A DNA stretch of 64,000 nt from Methylotenera mobilis JLW8. GTDB taxonomy: Bacteria > Pseudomonadota > Gammaproteobacteria > Burkholderiales > Methylophilaceae. The DNA is taken from positions 1,550,001 through 1,614,000 of the forward strand of contig NC_012968.1 in the NCBI RefSeq assembly GCF_000023705.1, given 5' to 3'. Shown here in pieces: positions 19,579 through 31,478 of this stretch. Position 1 is the first letter of the stretch, and every line of letters starts with the position of its first letter. A program made the position numbers and the translations under genes. The notes under the pieces are model-generated. The model was not told the DNA's origin. It saw nothing but the letters and a program-made list of their open reading frames with translations, and did not search any database.

Positions 19579-20139
19579 ATGAAAACAGCACAAGAACTCC
19601 GCGCCGGTAACGTGATTATGGTGGATAACGTTCCACTAGTCGTAGTAAAAGCAGAATACAACAAGTCAGGCCGCAGCACTGCCGTTGTTAAAATGAAATT
19701 CAAAAACTTACTGACAGAAGCACCGAGCGAAAGCATCTACGGCGCTGGCGATAAGTTTGATGTGATCGTACTTGAGAAAAAAGAAGTGACTTACTCATAC
19801 TTTGCTGACCCTACTTACGTATTCATGGATGCAGAATATAACCAATACGATGTAGATGCAGAATTCATGGAAGATGCATTACCATACCTAGAAGACGGCA
19901 TGCCAGCTGACTTGCGTTTTTACGATGGCAAAGCAATTACTGTTGAGTTACCAACAACCGTGGTACGTGAAGTTACTTACACTGAGCCAGCAGTAAAAGG
20001 CGACACCTCAGGTAAAGTAATGAAACCAGCTAAAATCGCTTCAGGCTTTGAGATTTCAGTGCCTTTATTCTGTGCTCAAGGCGACAAAATCGAGATCGAT
20101 ACTCGCACTGGTGAATACCGTAACCGTGTAATGAAATAA
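19579..20139 (+). CDS. efp: Elongation factor P, arginine-32 type
   Basis: EF-P binds between the P and E sites and rescues ribosomes at consecutive prolines. The 186-aa protein has the KOW-like domain I and two OB domains, ending in the conserved [11 protein letters not shown] block. The loop reads [13 protein letters not shown] with Arg at residue 32, so it belongs to the EarP-rhamnosylated class and not the lysylated EpmA class. It lies next to earP. A strong intrinsic terminator follows. Confidence 0.97.
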   Translation: MKTAQELRAGNVIMVDNVPLVVVKAEYNKSGRSTAVVKMKFKNLLTEAPSESIYGAGDKFDVIVLEKKEVTYSYFADPTYVFMDAEYNQYDVDAEFMEDALPYLEDGMPADLRFYDGKAITVELPTTVVREVTYTEPAVKGDTSGKVMKPAKIASGFEISVPLFCAQGDKIEIDTRTGEYRNRVMK

Positions 20140-20172
20140 TTTTTCAGCTATCAGCCGATAGCAAAAAAATTG

Positions 20173-20200
20173 AAAAGGGAGCAACTCGCTCCCTTTTTTT
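20173..20200 (+). terminator. Intrinsic terminator of efp
   Basis: AAAAGGGAGC (20173-20182), a 5-nt loop AACTC and GCTCCCTTTT (20188-20197) followed by TTT: a GC-rich stem with a T-run, 34 bp after the efp stop. Confidence 0.9.
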
Positions 20201-20269
20201 ATGACTAAGCAAAGTAAATAGCGTTAATATAGTCATCACAATAAGTAAAAAAGTCATGGGGATACGAAA

Positions 20270-20941
20270 ATGAATGACAAACAATTGGTCGCACTACGTG
20301 CTGCGCAGTACGTACAAAACGGCATGCTGGTTGGCTTAGGTACCGGCTCAACAGCAAATTATTTCATTGAAGAACTCGCCAGACTGACACGTGAGCAAGG
20401 TTTACGATGTACCACGATTGCCAGCTCCGCCATCAGTGCACACAAGGCCCAATCCTTGCAGTTGCCTATCGTGGCGCTAGAGCACGTAGCCAGCATAGAT
20501 CTATACGTCGATGGTGCAGATGAGATCACACCAGACAAAACCTTACTTAAAGGGCGTGGTAGCGATCTGGTTAAAGAGAAACTACTGGCCAAAGCTGCCA
20601 CCCAGTTTATTGCCGTGGCCGATGCCAGCAAGCTTGTGAGTCATATCGGACAAAACTTCACTATCCCAATTGAAGTCATTCCCTTTGCCTGGCAGCTAGC
20701 AAAGAAAAACTTAGAAGCATTAGGCGGCGTAGGCGAACTGCGCCCGAATGCCGCAAAAGATGGCTTCTGGATTACCTCGCACGGCAGCTACGTATTGGAC
20801 ATGAAGTTTGATGCTAACATTGATGCCAATACCCTAAATGCCATGCTCAATAACACGCCTGGCGTGGTAGAACATGGCATTTTCTACCAGCTAGCCGATA
20901 CCATACTAATCGCCCAAGACGGCGTGGTGAGCGAGCGCTAA
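20270..20941 (+). CDS. rpiA: Ribose-5-phosphate isomerase A
   Basis: Interconverts ribose 5-phosphate and ribulose 5-phosphate; in ribulose-monophosphate methylotrophs it also helps regenerate the formaldehyde acceptor. The 223-aa protein has the phosphate-binding GLGTGSTANYF, the catalytic-region YVDGADEI and LLKGRGSDLVKEKLLA, and the conserved VVEHGIF at the end. The next gene begins 3 bp after its stop, so the two are probably co-transcribed. Confidence 0.96.
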   Translation: MNDKQLVALRAAQYVQNGMLVGLGTGSTANYFIEELARLTREQGLRCTTIASSAISAHKAQSLQLPIVALEHVASIDLYVDGADEITPDKTLLKGRGSDLVKEKLLAKAATQFIAVADASKLVSHIGQNFTIPIEVIPFAWQLAKKNLEALGGVGELRPNAAKDGFWITSHGSYVLDMKFDANIDANTLNAMLNNTPGVVEHGIFYQLADTILIAQDGVVSER

Positions 20942-20943
20942 GT

Positions 20944-22371
20944 TTGCTAGCCCTCATACAAAATAAACAGTGGCTGCGTATATGCGCGCTGGCATTGCTT
21001 TGTGTGTGTTTCGTTGGCTGTAAACCTAAGCAAGAAGCTGAGCGCACGCTGACCATTGATACCAAGAAAAAAGAAATTGTCTTTGTTACGCACAATGGTC
21101 CAACCACTTACTATTTAAACAGTGACAACCAGCCTGCCGGGATTGAATACGACCTAGCTACGCTGTTTGTGCAAGACTACTACCCTGAATACAAAGCTCG
21201 CTTCTTGCTGGTCAACAGCATTAGTGATGTGATTCCTAGCCTGCTCAAAGGCAAGGCACACATTGCCGCTGCTAGCCTAAGCATTACGCATCTGCGCGAA
21301 CATCTGGTGTTGTTCTCCACTCCTTATCAGGAAACGCAGCAACAGCTCATTTTCAACAGTGAAATCAACGCCGAGCCTGATAATGTCTCCGACATTATTG
21401 GCAAAACCATTGCCGTACCAGAAGGCACCAGCTATGAAGAACACTTAGCAGTTTTACAGAAAAAAAATAGCGCACTCAAATGGCAAAGCGTGAAGCGCAC
21501 CAATACGGAATCATTAATAGAAGAAGTAGCAGATGGCCTGCTTGACTACACGATCGCAGACAATCATCTCGCGGCATTAATGCAAAACTACCACCCCAAC
21601 CTGAGCATTGCCATGCCGATTGGCCCTGCCGATAAAATTGCCTGGGCGATGTCTAAAAACTCAGATCGCCAAATGCTGGCTAACATCAATAAGTTTTTTG
21701 AGAAAATCAAAAATGACGGCACATTACGTAATCTGCTAGATCGCTATTACGGTCATAACAAGCGCCTTAATTCGTCAGATATCACCACGTTTCTTGAGCG
21801 CAGTGATAGCTTGCTACCCAAATACATACACTTGTTTAAACAGGCACAGGATATTACCGGCATAGACTGGCGTTTACTGGCTGCGGTAAGTTACAGAGAG
21901 TCACACTGGGATACTTACAACACCTCTCCTACCAATGTACGCGGCCTGATGATGCTAACAGAAGGCACTGCGGACCTGATGGGCGTAACTGACAGGCTAG
22001 ACCCTAAGCAAAGCATACCGGCGGGCGCTAAGTACTTGCTTAAACTCATAGACACGGTGCCTGAGCGCATCCCAGAGCCAGACAGAACCTATATGGCGCT
22101 TGCCTCTTACAACATAGGCTACGCCCACGTGGAAGACGCTCGTGTACTGGCCAAACGCTTGAAATTAAACCCTGACAGCTGGGCAGATATTAAAAAGACT
22201 TTAGTCTTACTCAAAAACCCTGAGTACTACACCACCCTCAAATACGGATACGCCAGCGGTGGCGCGCCTGTGATTTTTGTGGAGTCGGTGCGCAGTTATC
22301 AGCGCATTCTAGAAAAACACCAACCTAGCCATAACCCAAACTTTGATGCATTTAAGATTGCACGCAATTAA
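20944..22371 (+). CDS. mltF: MltF-type membrane-bound lytic transglycosylase
   Basis: Cleaves peptidoglycan glycan strands from the periplasmic side of the outer membrane. The 475-aa protein has a signal peptide ending in a lipobox (FVGC, Cys about residue 26), a family-3 solute-binding domain (about 40-270) and a C-terminal SLT domain with the catalytic Glu in AVSYRESHWD and the RGLMMLT block. The start is TTG, three bases after the rpiA stop; no in-frame ATG lies before the signal peptide, so TTG is required. The domain order matches MltF. Confidence 0.88.
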   Translation: MLALIQNKQWLRICALALLCVCFVGCKPKQEAERTLTIDTKKKEIVFVTHNGPTTYYLNSDNQPAGIEYDLATLFVQDYYPEYKARFLLVNSISDVIPSLLKGKAHIAAASLSITHLREHLVLFSTPYQETQQQLIFNSEINAEPDNVSDIIGKTIAVPEGTSYEEHLAVLQKKNSALKWQSVKRTNTESLIEEVADGLLDYTIADNHLAALMQNYHPNLSIAMPIGPADKIAWAMSKNSDRQMLANINKFFEKIKNDGTLRNLLDRYYGHNKRLNSSDITTFLERSDSLLPKYIHLFKQAQDITGIDWRLLAAVSYRESHWDTYNTSPTNVRGLMMLTEGTADLMGVTDRLDPKQSIPAGAKYLLKLIDTVPERIPEPDRTYMALASYNIGYAHVEDARVLAKRLKLNPDSWADIKKTLVLLKNPEYYTTLKYGYASGGAPVIFVESVRSYQRILEKHQPSHNPNFDAFKIARN

Positions 22372-22446
22372 TCTGCACTTACACTCATTTCTAACTGAAT
22401 TAAGTGCCGTGTATCAACAATCAACGATACTAGTGAACCCAGACCA

Positions 22447-23316
22447 CTAATTCATCAAGACCAAAAGACTGCCAGCCATCATTACCAAGCTAGCTAACAG
22501 CTTTCTGGCAATATCTTTCTCATTAAATAGGCGGTAGCCTATCAGCACCTGCAACACCATGCCCAATTGAAACAGCGCCAGTGCGTAGGCCACCAGCATA
22601 TTGGCAAGCAGTAGCAAGGTAAAGTACTGCATGGCAAACACCATCGCCCCGATTAGGCTAACGCTGTACCAATGCTGCTTAGTCGTTTTAATTTGCTCGG
22701 CAACGCTATTGGGTAGAAAAAAATAATTACTGAGTAATACCAGCGGCAGGCCGATTAGCGACCAAAACACCATGGTTTCCAGCACGCCGTCAGCCACTGA
22801 TTTTTTAAGAAAAACCGTACCTACCGAAAACAGGAATATAGATAAGAAGCGCGCCTGCACGCCTTTATCGCGTAACAAGCCACCGATCCTATTAGCTTGC
22901 GTTGCTGCCTTAGCAGGCATTAAGAAAAAGCTGCCGATAATAATCAGCAGCACACCTGACAAGCCCTGAGCGCTGGGCACTTCGTGCAGAAACAGCGCAG
23001 CCAGCAACATGGAGGCCACGACTTTATACGCGTTGAGCGGGCCAAATACGGACAAATCGGTTTTGGATAAGGATAGGACTAAAAACATCCAGCCAGCAAC
23101 ATCAAATAACGATGCTAGCCATATATTGAGCCAAAAATCATGACGCAGGCTACTGAACTGAATCATCTGCAGCAAAGGCGCAGCTAAAACACCTAGTACC
23201 AAATAAGTAGCTGCAACGATATAAAACGGGTGCAAACCATGTTGCGCCAATTTTTTTTGATAGACAGTGGACGCCAGAGAGAACATCAGGCGTCCAGCTA
23301 CATAAAGCAGCTCCAC
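22447..23316 (-). CDS. EamA/DMT-family membrane transporter
   Basis: A 289-aa protein with about ten hydrophobic segments in two similar halves, as in drug/metabolite transporters of the EamA type; the substrate is unknown. The start is GTG, and an in-frame ATG lies 30 bp later at 23286; neither has a strong ribosome binding site. It is the last gene of the minus-strand run ftsK-lolA-rarA-serS and starts 40 bp after the serS stop. Confidence 0.78.
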   Translation of the reverse strand: MELLYVAGRLMFSLASTVYQKKLAQHGLHPFYIVAATYLVLGVLAAPLLQMIQFSSLRHDFWLNIWLASLFDVAGWMFLVLSLSKTDLSVFGPLNAYKVVASMLLAALFLHEVPSAQGLSGVLLIIIGSFFLMPAKAATQANRIGGLLRDKGVQARFLSIFLFSVGTVFLKKSVADGVLETMVFWSLIGLPLVLLSNYFFLPNSVAEQIKTTKQHWYSVSLIGAMVFAMQYFTLLLLANMLVAYALALFQLGMVLQVLIGYRLFNEKDIARKLLASLVMMAGSLLVLMN

Positions 23317-23356
23317 TAAACTAAAAAGACCGAAGTATCTAGAATAGCTGAAGAAT

Positions 23357-24640
<1,284 letters not shown>

Positions 24641-24736
24641 TTAATTATTCTGTTGCATGCTCGCCAGCACCATCTACTATCCGCTCTATCCGGCCTGAGC
24701 CGCGCGGATTCAAATGCATAGTGTGTGGTCGACTGC

Positions 24737-26044
24737 TTATTTTTTTGCTTTTCTGTCTAGCTCACGCAAATACGCTAATTTTTCCGCTATTTTACCCTCA
24801 AGACCACGTGGCGTGGGGGAGTAAAATTGCTGCGGCGGTAAATCATCTGGAAAGTAATTTTCACCTGCGGCGTAAGCATCTGGTTCATTGTGCGCATAAC
24901 GGTACTCTTTACCGTAATCCAACGCCTTCATCAGTTTGGTTGGCGCATTGCGTAAATGTAACGGTACGGTTCGTGACTTATCTTGCGCTACAAAGGCTTT
25001 GGCCTGATTGTAAGCCATATAGGCCGCATTGCTTTTAGCGGCGACTGCCAGATAAATCACGGCGTTAGATAACGCCAACTCGCCTTCAGGCGAGCCAAGC
25101 CGCTCGTAAATCTGGCAGGCTTCTAGCGCCATAGTCTGCGCACGTGGGTCTGCAATACCAATATCCTCAACCGCCATACGCACGATACGGCGCCCCAAGT
25201 ATAGCGGGTCTGCCCCGCCATCTATCATACGTAAAAACCAGTACAAAGCAGCGTCTGGATTAGAGCCACGCACCGACTTATGCAATGCAGAGATTTGGTC
25301 ATAAAACGCCTCGCCGCCTTTATCAAACCGACGCAGTTTACTTGCCATCGTCGTCTGCAAAAATGTCTCATCAATTTCAGAGATGCCTGCACCCTGCGCC
25401 GCATTGAACAAACCTTCTGCAAAATTGAGCAAACGTCTGGCATCGCCATCAGCATAGGCTAAAACCTGCTCACGCACTTCTGGCGTAACGCTTAAATCTG
25501 AGGCTACCAGTTGTTGCGCACGATCTAGCAGCAACGACAACTCCGCCTCAGATAGCGAGTTGAGTACAAATACCTGCGCACGGCTTAGCAACGCGCTATT
25601 CACTTCAAACGAAGGATTCTCGGTTGTCGCGCCAATAAAAGTAATCAGACCACTTTCAACGAAAGGTAAAAATGCATCTTGTTGGCCTTTATTGAAACGA
25701 TGTACTTCATCCACAAACAATATGGTTTTACGCCGGTGCTGCTGCAAAGTATGCTCTGCAAGTTCTACTGCCTCACGGATATCTTTAATGCCAGACAACA
25801 CCGCAGAAATAGGGATAAACTCAGCATCTGCCGTGTTGGCAATGAGGCGAGCCAAGGTGGTTTTACCTACGCCGGGCGGCCCCCACAAAATCATAGAGGG
25901 CAGCTTGCCGGACTGAAAAGCTAGGCGTAGCGGCTTGCCCGTGCCTAGCAGATGAGATTGACCGACAACCTCATCTAACGCTTTAGGGCGTAATCGCTCA
26001 GCAAGTGGTGCTTGGGGGGTATTGGGTTCAAATAGGCTGTTCAA
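24737..26044 (-). CDS. rarA: Replication-associated recombination protein RarA (MgsA)
   Basis: A AAA+ clamp-loader-like ATPase that acts at stalled replication forks and interacts with SSB. The 435-aa protein shows LAERLRPKALDEVVGQSHLLG, Walker A GPPGVGKTT, the Walker B segment FVDEVHRFNKGQQDAFLP, sensor 1 GATTENPSFEVN and the C-terminal MgsA domain (GLEGKIAEKLAYLRELDRK). It lies 26 bp after lolA and upstream of serS. Confidence 0.96.
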   Translation of the reverse strand: MNSLFEPNTPQAPLAERLRPKALDEVVGQSHLLGTGKPLRLAFQSGKLPSMILWGPPGVGKTTLARLIANTADAEFIPISAVLSGIKDIREAVELAEHTLQQHRRKTILFVDEVHRFNKGQQDAFLPFVESGLITFIGATTENPSFEVNSALLSRAQVFVLNSLSEAELSLLLDRAQQLVASDLSVTPEVREQVLAYADGDARRLLNFAEGLFNAAQGAGISEIDETFLQTTMASKLRRFDKGGEAFYDQISALHKSVRGSNPDAALYWFLRMIDGGADPLYLGRRIVRMAVEDIGIADPRAQTMALEACQIYERLGSPEGELALSNAVIYLAVAAKSNAAYMAYNQAKAFVAQDKSRTVPLHLRNAPTKLMKALDYGKEYRYAHNEPDAYAAGENYFPDDLPPQQFYSPTPRGLEGKIAEKLAYLRELDRKAKK

Positions 26045-26070
26045 AATAAATCGGTATCTTTCGCCATTGA

Positions 26071-26721
26071 CTACTCACCCACCACGTCAACACCTTTGGG
26101 TGGTTTGAATAAAAATGACTTTTCATCTAGGGCAGGATTTACCTCAACCTTGCTAAAGACAATTTTTGTGTTGTGGCCAAAACTATCTAACAACGCCATT
26201 TCCTGAATCTGATTGTCTTTGAAACCCAGCAATATTTTCTCAAAGCCTGATTCTTTATCTTTAGGCTGCGCACTCACCCAATTCAAACCATCGCGATTGC
26301 TTGCATTAGCCAAAGTAAAAGTCTCTTCGATGGCCTTACCACCAGCTAACAACGCAGCAGGGCTAGAGCCCAGCGCCTTGCCAATATCACGCACGGTTAC
26401 CTGAGCCAACTCGGTGTCATACAACCACACCTGTTTGCCATCACTAATAATCTGTTGCTCGTATGGCTTGTGGTAATCCCATCTAAATTTATTCGGGCGC
26501 TTCAGCTGCATGGTGCCCTGTACTTCTTGCACCTTGCGTCCTTGTTTATCGGTCACCACTTGGTGAAAGCTCGCACGTACTGCCTGCGTCTTTTCATAAA
26601 AGGCCTTTACGCTATCCATGCCATCGGCATGTGCCGCTGGCATCAAGAACAGCGCAGGCAATACAAGTAAACTGTTAATAAAATGCAAACGCGTACGTTG
26701 CAGTTTTTTAATAATATTCAT
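26071..26721 (-). CDS. lolA: Outer-membrane lipoprotein carrier LolA
   Basis: Periplasmic chaperone that carries lipoproteins from the LolCDE transporter to LolB. The 216-aa protein has a signal peptide (hydrophobic LLVLPALFLMPAAHA, cleavage near residue 32) and the unclosed-barrel fold sequence blocks GTMQLKRPNKFRWDY and YEQQIISDGKQVWLYD. It stands between ftsK and rarA, the normal gene order. Confidence 0.94.
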   Translation of the reverse strand: MNIIKKLQRTRLHFINSLLVLPALFLMPAAHADGMDSVKAFYEKTQAVRASFHQVVTDKQGRKVQEVQGTMQLKRPNKFRWDYHKPYEQQIISDGKQVWLYDTELAQVTVRDIGKALGSSPAALLAGGKAIEETFTLANASNRDGLNWVSAQPKDKESGFEKILLGFKDNQIQEMALLDSFGHNTKIVFSKVEVNPALDEKSFLFKPPKGVDVVGE

Positions 26722-26762
26722 TCAGTAATCTATTTTCTTTAAAAGTTAGCGCTCATGAAAAA

Positions 26763-29078
26763 TTAAGGCTCATGATGCGGCGCCAATACCTCACGGTTAC
26801 CATTGCTTTGCATCGCAGAAACCAAGCCTGCGCGCTCCATATCTTCGATCAGGCGAGCGGCACGGTTGTAGCCTATGCGCAACTGACGCTGTACCGATGA
26901 AATGCTGGCACGACGTGATTTAAGCACGATACCCACTGCCTCGTCATACAGCGGATCAACTTCTGAACCTCCACCACCTGAGCTACTAGCAACAAAATCG
27001 CCACCACCAGCTTCTTCAGTTTCGTTGGTTAGAATACCGTCAATGTAATTCGGTTCACCTTGCGCTTTAAGATAATCAACAACTTTGTGCACTTCCTGAT
27101 CTGAAACAAACGCGCCGTGGATACGCAGCGGGTAACCGGTACCTGGCGGCATGTAGAGCATATCACCCTGCCCTAGCAAGGCCTCTGCGCCCATTTGATC
27201 CAGAATGGTCCGTGAGTCAATTTTGCTCGAAACCTGGAATGAAATACGCGTAGGCACGTTAGCTTTGATCAAGCCGGTAATCACATCCACTGATGGACGC
27301 TGCGTTGCCAACACCAAATGTATGCCAGAAGCACGTGCTTTCTGCGCTAAACGTGCAATCAGCTCTTCCACTTTTTTGCCCACCACCATCATCAAATCTG
27401 CTAATTCGTCGATGACCACAACAATCAATGGCATTTCCTCTAATGGTTCAGGTTCATCTGGCGTAATGCTAAATGGATGTGGGATTTTCTCGCCGGCTTT
27501 ATCTGCGTCTTTAATTTTCTGGTTATAACCCGCAAGGTTACGCACGCCTAACATAGACATCAATTTATAACGACGCTCCATCTCAGCCACGCACCAGTTC
27601 AGCGCATTTGCTGCTTGGCGCATATCGGTGACAACTGGCGCTAACAGATGTGGAATACCTTCATAGACTGACAGCTCCAGCATCTTAGGGTCAATCAGAA
27701 TCATACGTACTTGGCTGGAATCTGCTTTGTACAGCACGCTTAAAATCAGCGCGTTAATCGCAACAGATTTACCAGAGCCGGTAGTACCAGCAACCAACAC
27801 GTGCGGCATTTTCGCTAAATCTGCTACCGCAGGCTTACCGCCAATATCTTTACCCAAAGAAATAGCCAGTGGTGAATGGATATCCGCATAGGCTTGGCTG
27901 CCCATGATTTCTGACAAATAGACAATTTGGCGTTTCGGGTTAGGTATCTCTAAACCCATGCAAGTTTTACCTGGAATAGTCTCTACCACACGCACGCTAA
28001 CCACAGATAAAGCGCGCGCTAAGTCTTTGACAAGATTAGTCACTTGGCTGCCCTTCACACCTGCTGCCGGCTCCAGCTCATAACGCGTGATTACCGGTCC
28101 TGGCAATGCAGTTAACACTTTGACTTCAATGCCAAAATCCATGAGCTTACGTTCTATCAAGCGCGAGGTGAAATCCAAAGTTTCAGCGGAAGGCAGCTCG
28201 ACGGTGCCAGAAGGCTCATCCAACAAATGGATAGGTGGCAATGGCGTATCCGGGTGCGTATCGAACAGCGGCACTTGCTTTTCTTTTTGTACACGCACAC
28301 TTTGCGCGATTTCAAGCACTGGCGTTTCAATTTGCACCGGCTCACGATCTACCACACGCTTACGTTCGCTTTTCACATACTCAATACGCTCTTGCTCTAC
28401 AGCTTTACCAGCTTTTCTGTCTTGCCAGTCTTGCCACTTAAGCGTAATAAACGCATAGCTTGTAATCAAAAGTGCGCCAAATTTTTCGGTAATCATGATC
28501 CATGACCAACCTGTAAACAAGCTAAAACCCACCACAAACATTAACAGCAGCAGCATGCTAGAGCCGGTATAACCAAACAAGCTACGCAACCCTGCATCCA
28601 CGGCACTACCCAGCATACCACCCGCACTGTCAGGTAAGGCGGCAGGCAGGTCAATCAGGTGTCCGGCTTCCAGCGCGCTTGATGCAAGCAACAGCAAAGC
28701 AAACCCGAAAAAGTTGAAGAGTAAAAATGGCTTCTCGCTCTGATCGACAGCTTCTAAGGTTAAATACACAAACCACATCGCGTAAAAAGCCAGTACAGCC
28801 CACCACCATGCAGAGAAACCAAACACATAGAGTAATAGATCAGAAATCCAGGCACCGACACTACCGCCGCCATTTTGAATCACAGCGCTATCAGGCGCGA
28901 TATGCGACCATGAGGAGTCGTTAGGGTTATACGTAAAAAGAATGACGGTAATATACAACCCGATTAGCACTAAAACCAACCACCAAGCTTCTTTAATCAG
29001 CGTAGTAGCGAGGGCACTAGATTTAATTACTTCAGCTTCACGGCGAGCATTAACCGGTTTAGATTTTTTGAAAAACAA
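26763..29078 (-). CDS. ftsK: DNA translocase FtsK
   Basis: A septal DNA pump that helps resolve chromosome dimers at dif with XerCD. The 771-aa protein has four to five N-terminal membrane segments (about residues 30-200), a short linker, the beta domain ending in Walker [12 protein letters not shown] and Walker [14 protein letters not shown], and the C-terminal winged-helix gamma domain ([21 protein letters not shown]) that reads KOPS sites. It is divergent from dps. The linker is short compared with enteric FtsK, as is common in beta-proteobacteria. Confidence 0.96.
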   Translation of the reverse strand: MFFKKSKPVNARREAEVIKSSALATTLIKEAWWLVLVLIGLYITVILFTYNPNDSSWSHIAPDSAVIQNGGGSVGAWISDLLLYVFGFSAWWWAVLAFYAMWFVYLTLEAVDQSEKPFLLFNFFGFALLLLASSALEAGHLIDLPAALPDSAGGMLGSAVDAGLRSLFGYTGSSMLLLLMFVVGFSLFTGWSWIMITEKFGALLITSYAFITLKWQDWQDRKAGKAVEQERIEYVKSERKRVVDREPVQIETPVLEIAQSVRVQKEKQVPLFDTHPDTPLPPIHLLDEPSGTVELPSAETLDFTSRLIERKLMDFGIEVKVLTALPGPVITRYELEPAAGVKGSQVTNLVKDLARALSVVSVRVVETIPGKTCMGLEIPNPKRQIVYLSEIMGSQAYADIHSPLAISLGKDIGGKPAVADLAKMPHVLVAGTTGSGKSVAINALILSVLYKADSSQVRMILIDPKMLELSVYEGIPHLLAPVVTDMRQAANALNWCVAEMERRYKLMSMLGVRNLAGYNQKIKDADKAGEKIPHPFSITPDEPEPLEEMPLIVVVIDELADLMMVVGKKVEELIARLAQKARASGIHLVLATQRPSVDVITGLIKANVPTRISFQVSSKIDSRTILDQMGAEALLGQGDMLYMPPGTGYPLRIHGAFVSDQEVHKVVDYLKAQGEPNYIDGILTNETEEAGGGDFVASSSGGGGSEVDPLYDEAVGIVLKSRRASISSVQRQLRIGYNRAARLIEDMERAGLVSAMQSNGNREVLAPHHEP

Positions 29079-29143
29079 GATAAACCTTTAACGTATTTTA
29101 AGTGTCGGATTTAATTATAGCAGTATCAAAGTCGCTGCGTAGC

Positions 29144-29171
29144 GATTAGAATATCATTCTCAATTCTAATC
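29144..29171. promoter_or_regulatory. 28-bp inverted repeat in the ftsK-dps intergenic region
   Basis: GATTAGAAT (29144-29152) and ATTCTAATC (29163-29171) are perfect inverted arms with a 10-bp spacer, 47 bp before the dps start. The sequence between and around has GAGAATGATATTC on the minus strand, which resembles a Fur box loosely. It may be an operator for an iron or peroxide regulator controlling dps; which one is not decidable here. Confidence 0.4.
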
Positions 29172-29217
29172 ATAAAACGTTGTAATTTCTTAATCTAGAG
29201 TCTTATCAGGAGTGCAA

Positions 29218-29682
29218 ATGGATATTGGCATTAAAGAAGAAGATAGAAAAAATATTGCTCAGGGTCTTTCCCATTTACTAGCAGACACCTACACTTTATA
29301 TTTGAAAACACATTACTTTCATTGGAACGTAACTGGTCCAATGTTCAACACCCTGCACTTGATGTTCGAAACTCAATACAACGAGCTGGCACTAGCGGTC
29401 GATTTAGTGGCTGAGCGTATTCGCGCTTTAGATGTGTACGCGCCGGGCACTTATCGCGACTTTGCCAAATTAAGCTCAATTAAAGAATCAGAATCCGTGC
29501 CGAAAGCGCAAGACATGATTGCTGAATTGGTAGCTGGCCATGAAGCAGTGTGCCGCACCGCACGCAGCGTGTTCCCAAGCGCAGATGCGGCCTCAGATGA
29601 AGCCACAGCAGATTTACTCACCCAGCGCTTACAAACCCATGAAAAAACCGCTTGGATGCTGCGAAGCTTGCTAGAAAAATAA
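29218..29682 (+). CDS. dps: Dps-family DNA-binding ferritin
   Basis: A 154-aa mini-ferritin that oxidises and stores iron and protects DNA in starvation or peroxide stress. The ferroxidase residues appear in [13 protein letters not shown] and in the [23 protein letters not shown] helix (His, Asp and Glu). An AGGAG lies 5 bp before the ATG at 29218; a GTG at 29212 overlaps the ribosome binding site and is rejected as start. A 28-bp inverted repeat lies upstream. Confidence 0.93.
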   Translation: MDIGIKEEDRKNIAQGLSHLLADTYTLYLKTHYFHWNVTGPMFNTLHLMFETQYNELALAVDLVAERIRALDVYAPGTYRDFAKLSSIKESESVPKAQDMIAELVAGHEAVCRTARSVFPSADAASDEATADLLTQRLQTHEKTAWMLRSLLEK

Positions 29683-29769
29683 CACCTTAGTTTTTCAAGG
29701 CTTGGTTTTTCAAGATAAGCCAAGGCAAAACTACAGTGATGCCACCCGCTCACTTGAAAAACTAAATGA

Positions 29770-30768
<999 letters not shown>

Positions 30769-30775
30769 GTAAACA

Positions 30776-30801
30776 TGAGGGCGGTATTCATACCGCCCTC
30801 A
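30776..30801 (+). terminator. Perfect 12-bp hairpin between trxB and the smr gene
   Basis: TGAGGGCGGTAT (30776-30787) and ATACCGCCCTCA (30790-30801) are fully complementary. It starts 8 bp after the trxB stop and ends 25 bp before the smr start. No T-run follows, so it may attenuate rather than fully terminate. Confidence 0.55.
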
Positions 30802-30826
30802 CCTACTCAGTAAAGCTAACAACATT

Positions 30827-31360
30827 GTGGAAGACGCTGACGACAACGGAGCCGACCTGTTTTTAGAAGCAGTCAAAGATGCGCGCCCACTCAAACCAAA
30901 ACGTGTGCATCATGCACCGTTACGCCCTAAACCAATCCCCAGACAGTTCATTCGAGATGAACAGCAAGCGCTAGCCGATTCGCTAAGCGACCACTACATA
31001 CCAGCACATGACCTAGAAACCGGTGAGGAACTGCTTTACCTGCGCGAAGGCCACTCTCCGGATATTTTAAGTAAATTACGTCGTGGCCATTGGGTAATAC
31101 AAGCAGCAATTGACCTGCATGGCTTAATCAGTGACGAGGCAAGGCTTTACGTAGCCACCTTTTTAAACGACTGCAAAAAACGAGGCATACGTTGCGTACG
31201 CATTGTGCATGGCAAAGGCTTAGGCTCACGTAACCGCGAGCCGGTACTGAAACACAAATTACGTGGCTGGTTAATGCAACGTGATGAAGTCATCGCTTAT
31301 GCTGAAGCTCGTCGGCAAGATGGCGGCAGCGGCGCAGTGATTGTGCTGCTCAAAGCCTAA
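30827..31360 (+). CDS. Smr-domain protein
   Basis: A 177-aa protein with a C-terminal Smr domain: IDLHGLISDEARLYV, the HGKG motif in RIVHGKGLGSRNREP and the final GGSGAVIVLLK. Smr domains are nucleic-acid nicking or mRNA-cleaving modules; related YfcN/SmrB proteins act at collided ribosomes. The N-terminal ~90 residues are charged and likely flexible. The start is GTG; no ATG is available upstream in frame before the hairpin. Confidence 0.88.
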   Translation: MEDADDNGADLFLEAVKDARPLKPKRVHHAPLRPKPIPRQFIRDEQQALADSLSDHYIPAHDLETGEELLYLREGHSPDILSKLRRGHWVIQAAIDLHGLISDEARLYVATFLNDCKKRGIRCVRIVHGKGLGSRNREPVLKHKLRGWLMQRDEVIAYAEARRQDGGSGAVIVLLKA

Positions 31361-31408
31361 ATAAAGCCATCATCAAGCAAGGCTAAACTAGCACTGTCTT
31401 CATAACAA

Positions 31409-31447
31409 AAGGGCACCCCATAAAAAAGGACACCCTCAGGTGCCCTT
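31409..31447. terminator. Bidirectional terminator between smr and ccoG
   Basis: AAGGGCACC (31409-31417) pairs with GGTGCCCTT (31439-31447) around a 21-nt loop that itself contains an A-run. It lies between the convergent smr and ccoG genes. Confidence 0.65.
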
Positions 31448-31478
31448 AACTCCATGCCAAACTACCGATACTTAATAA

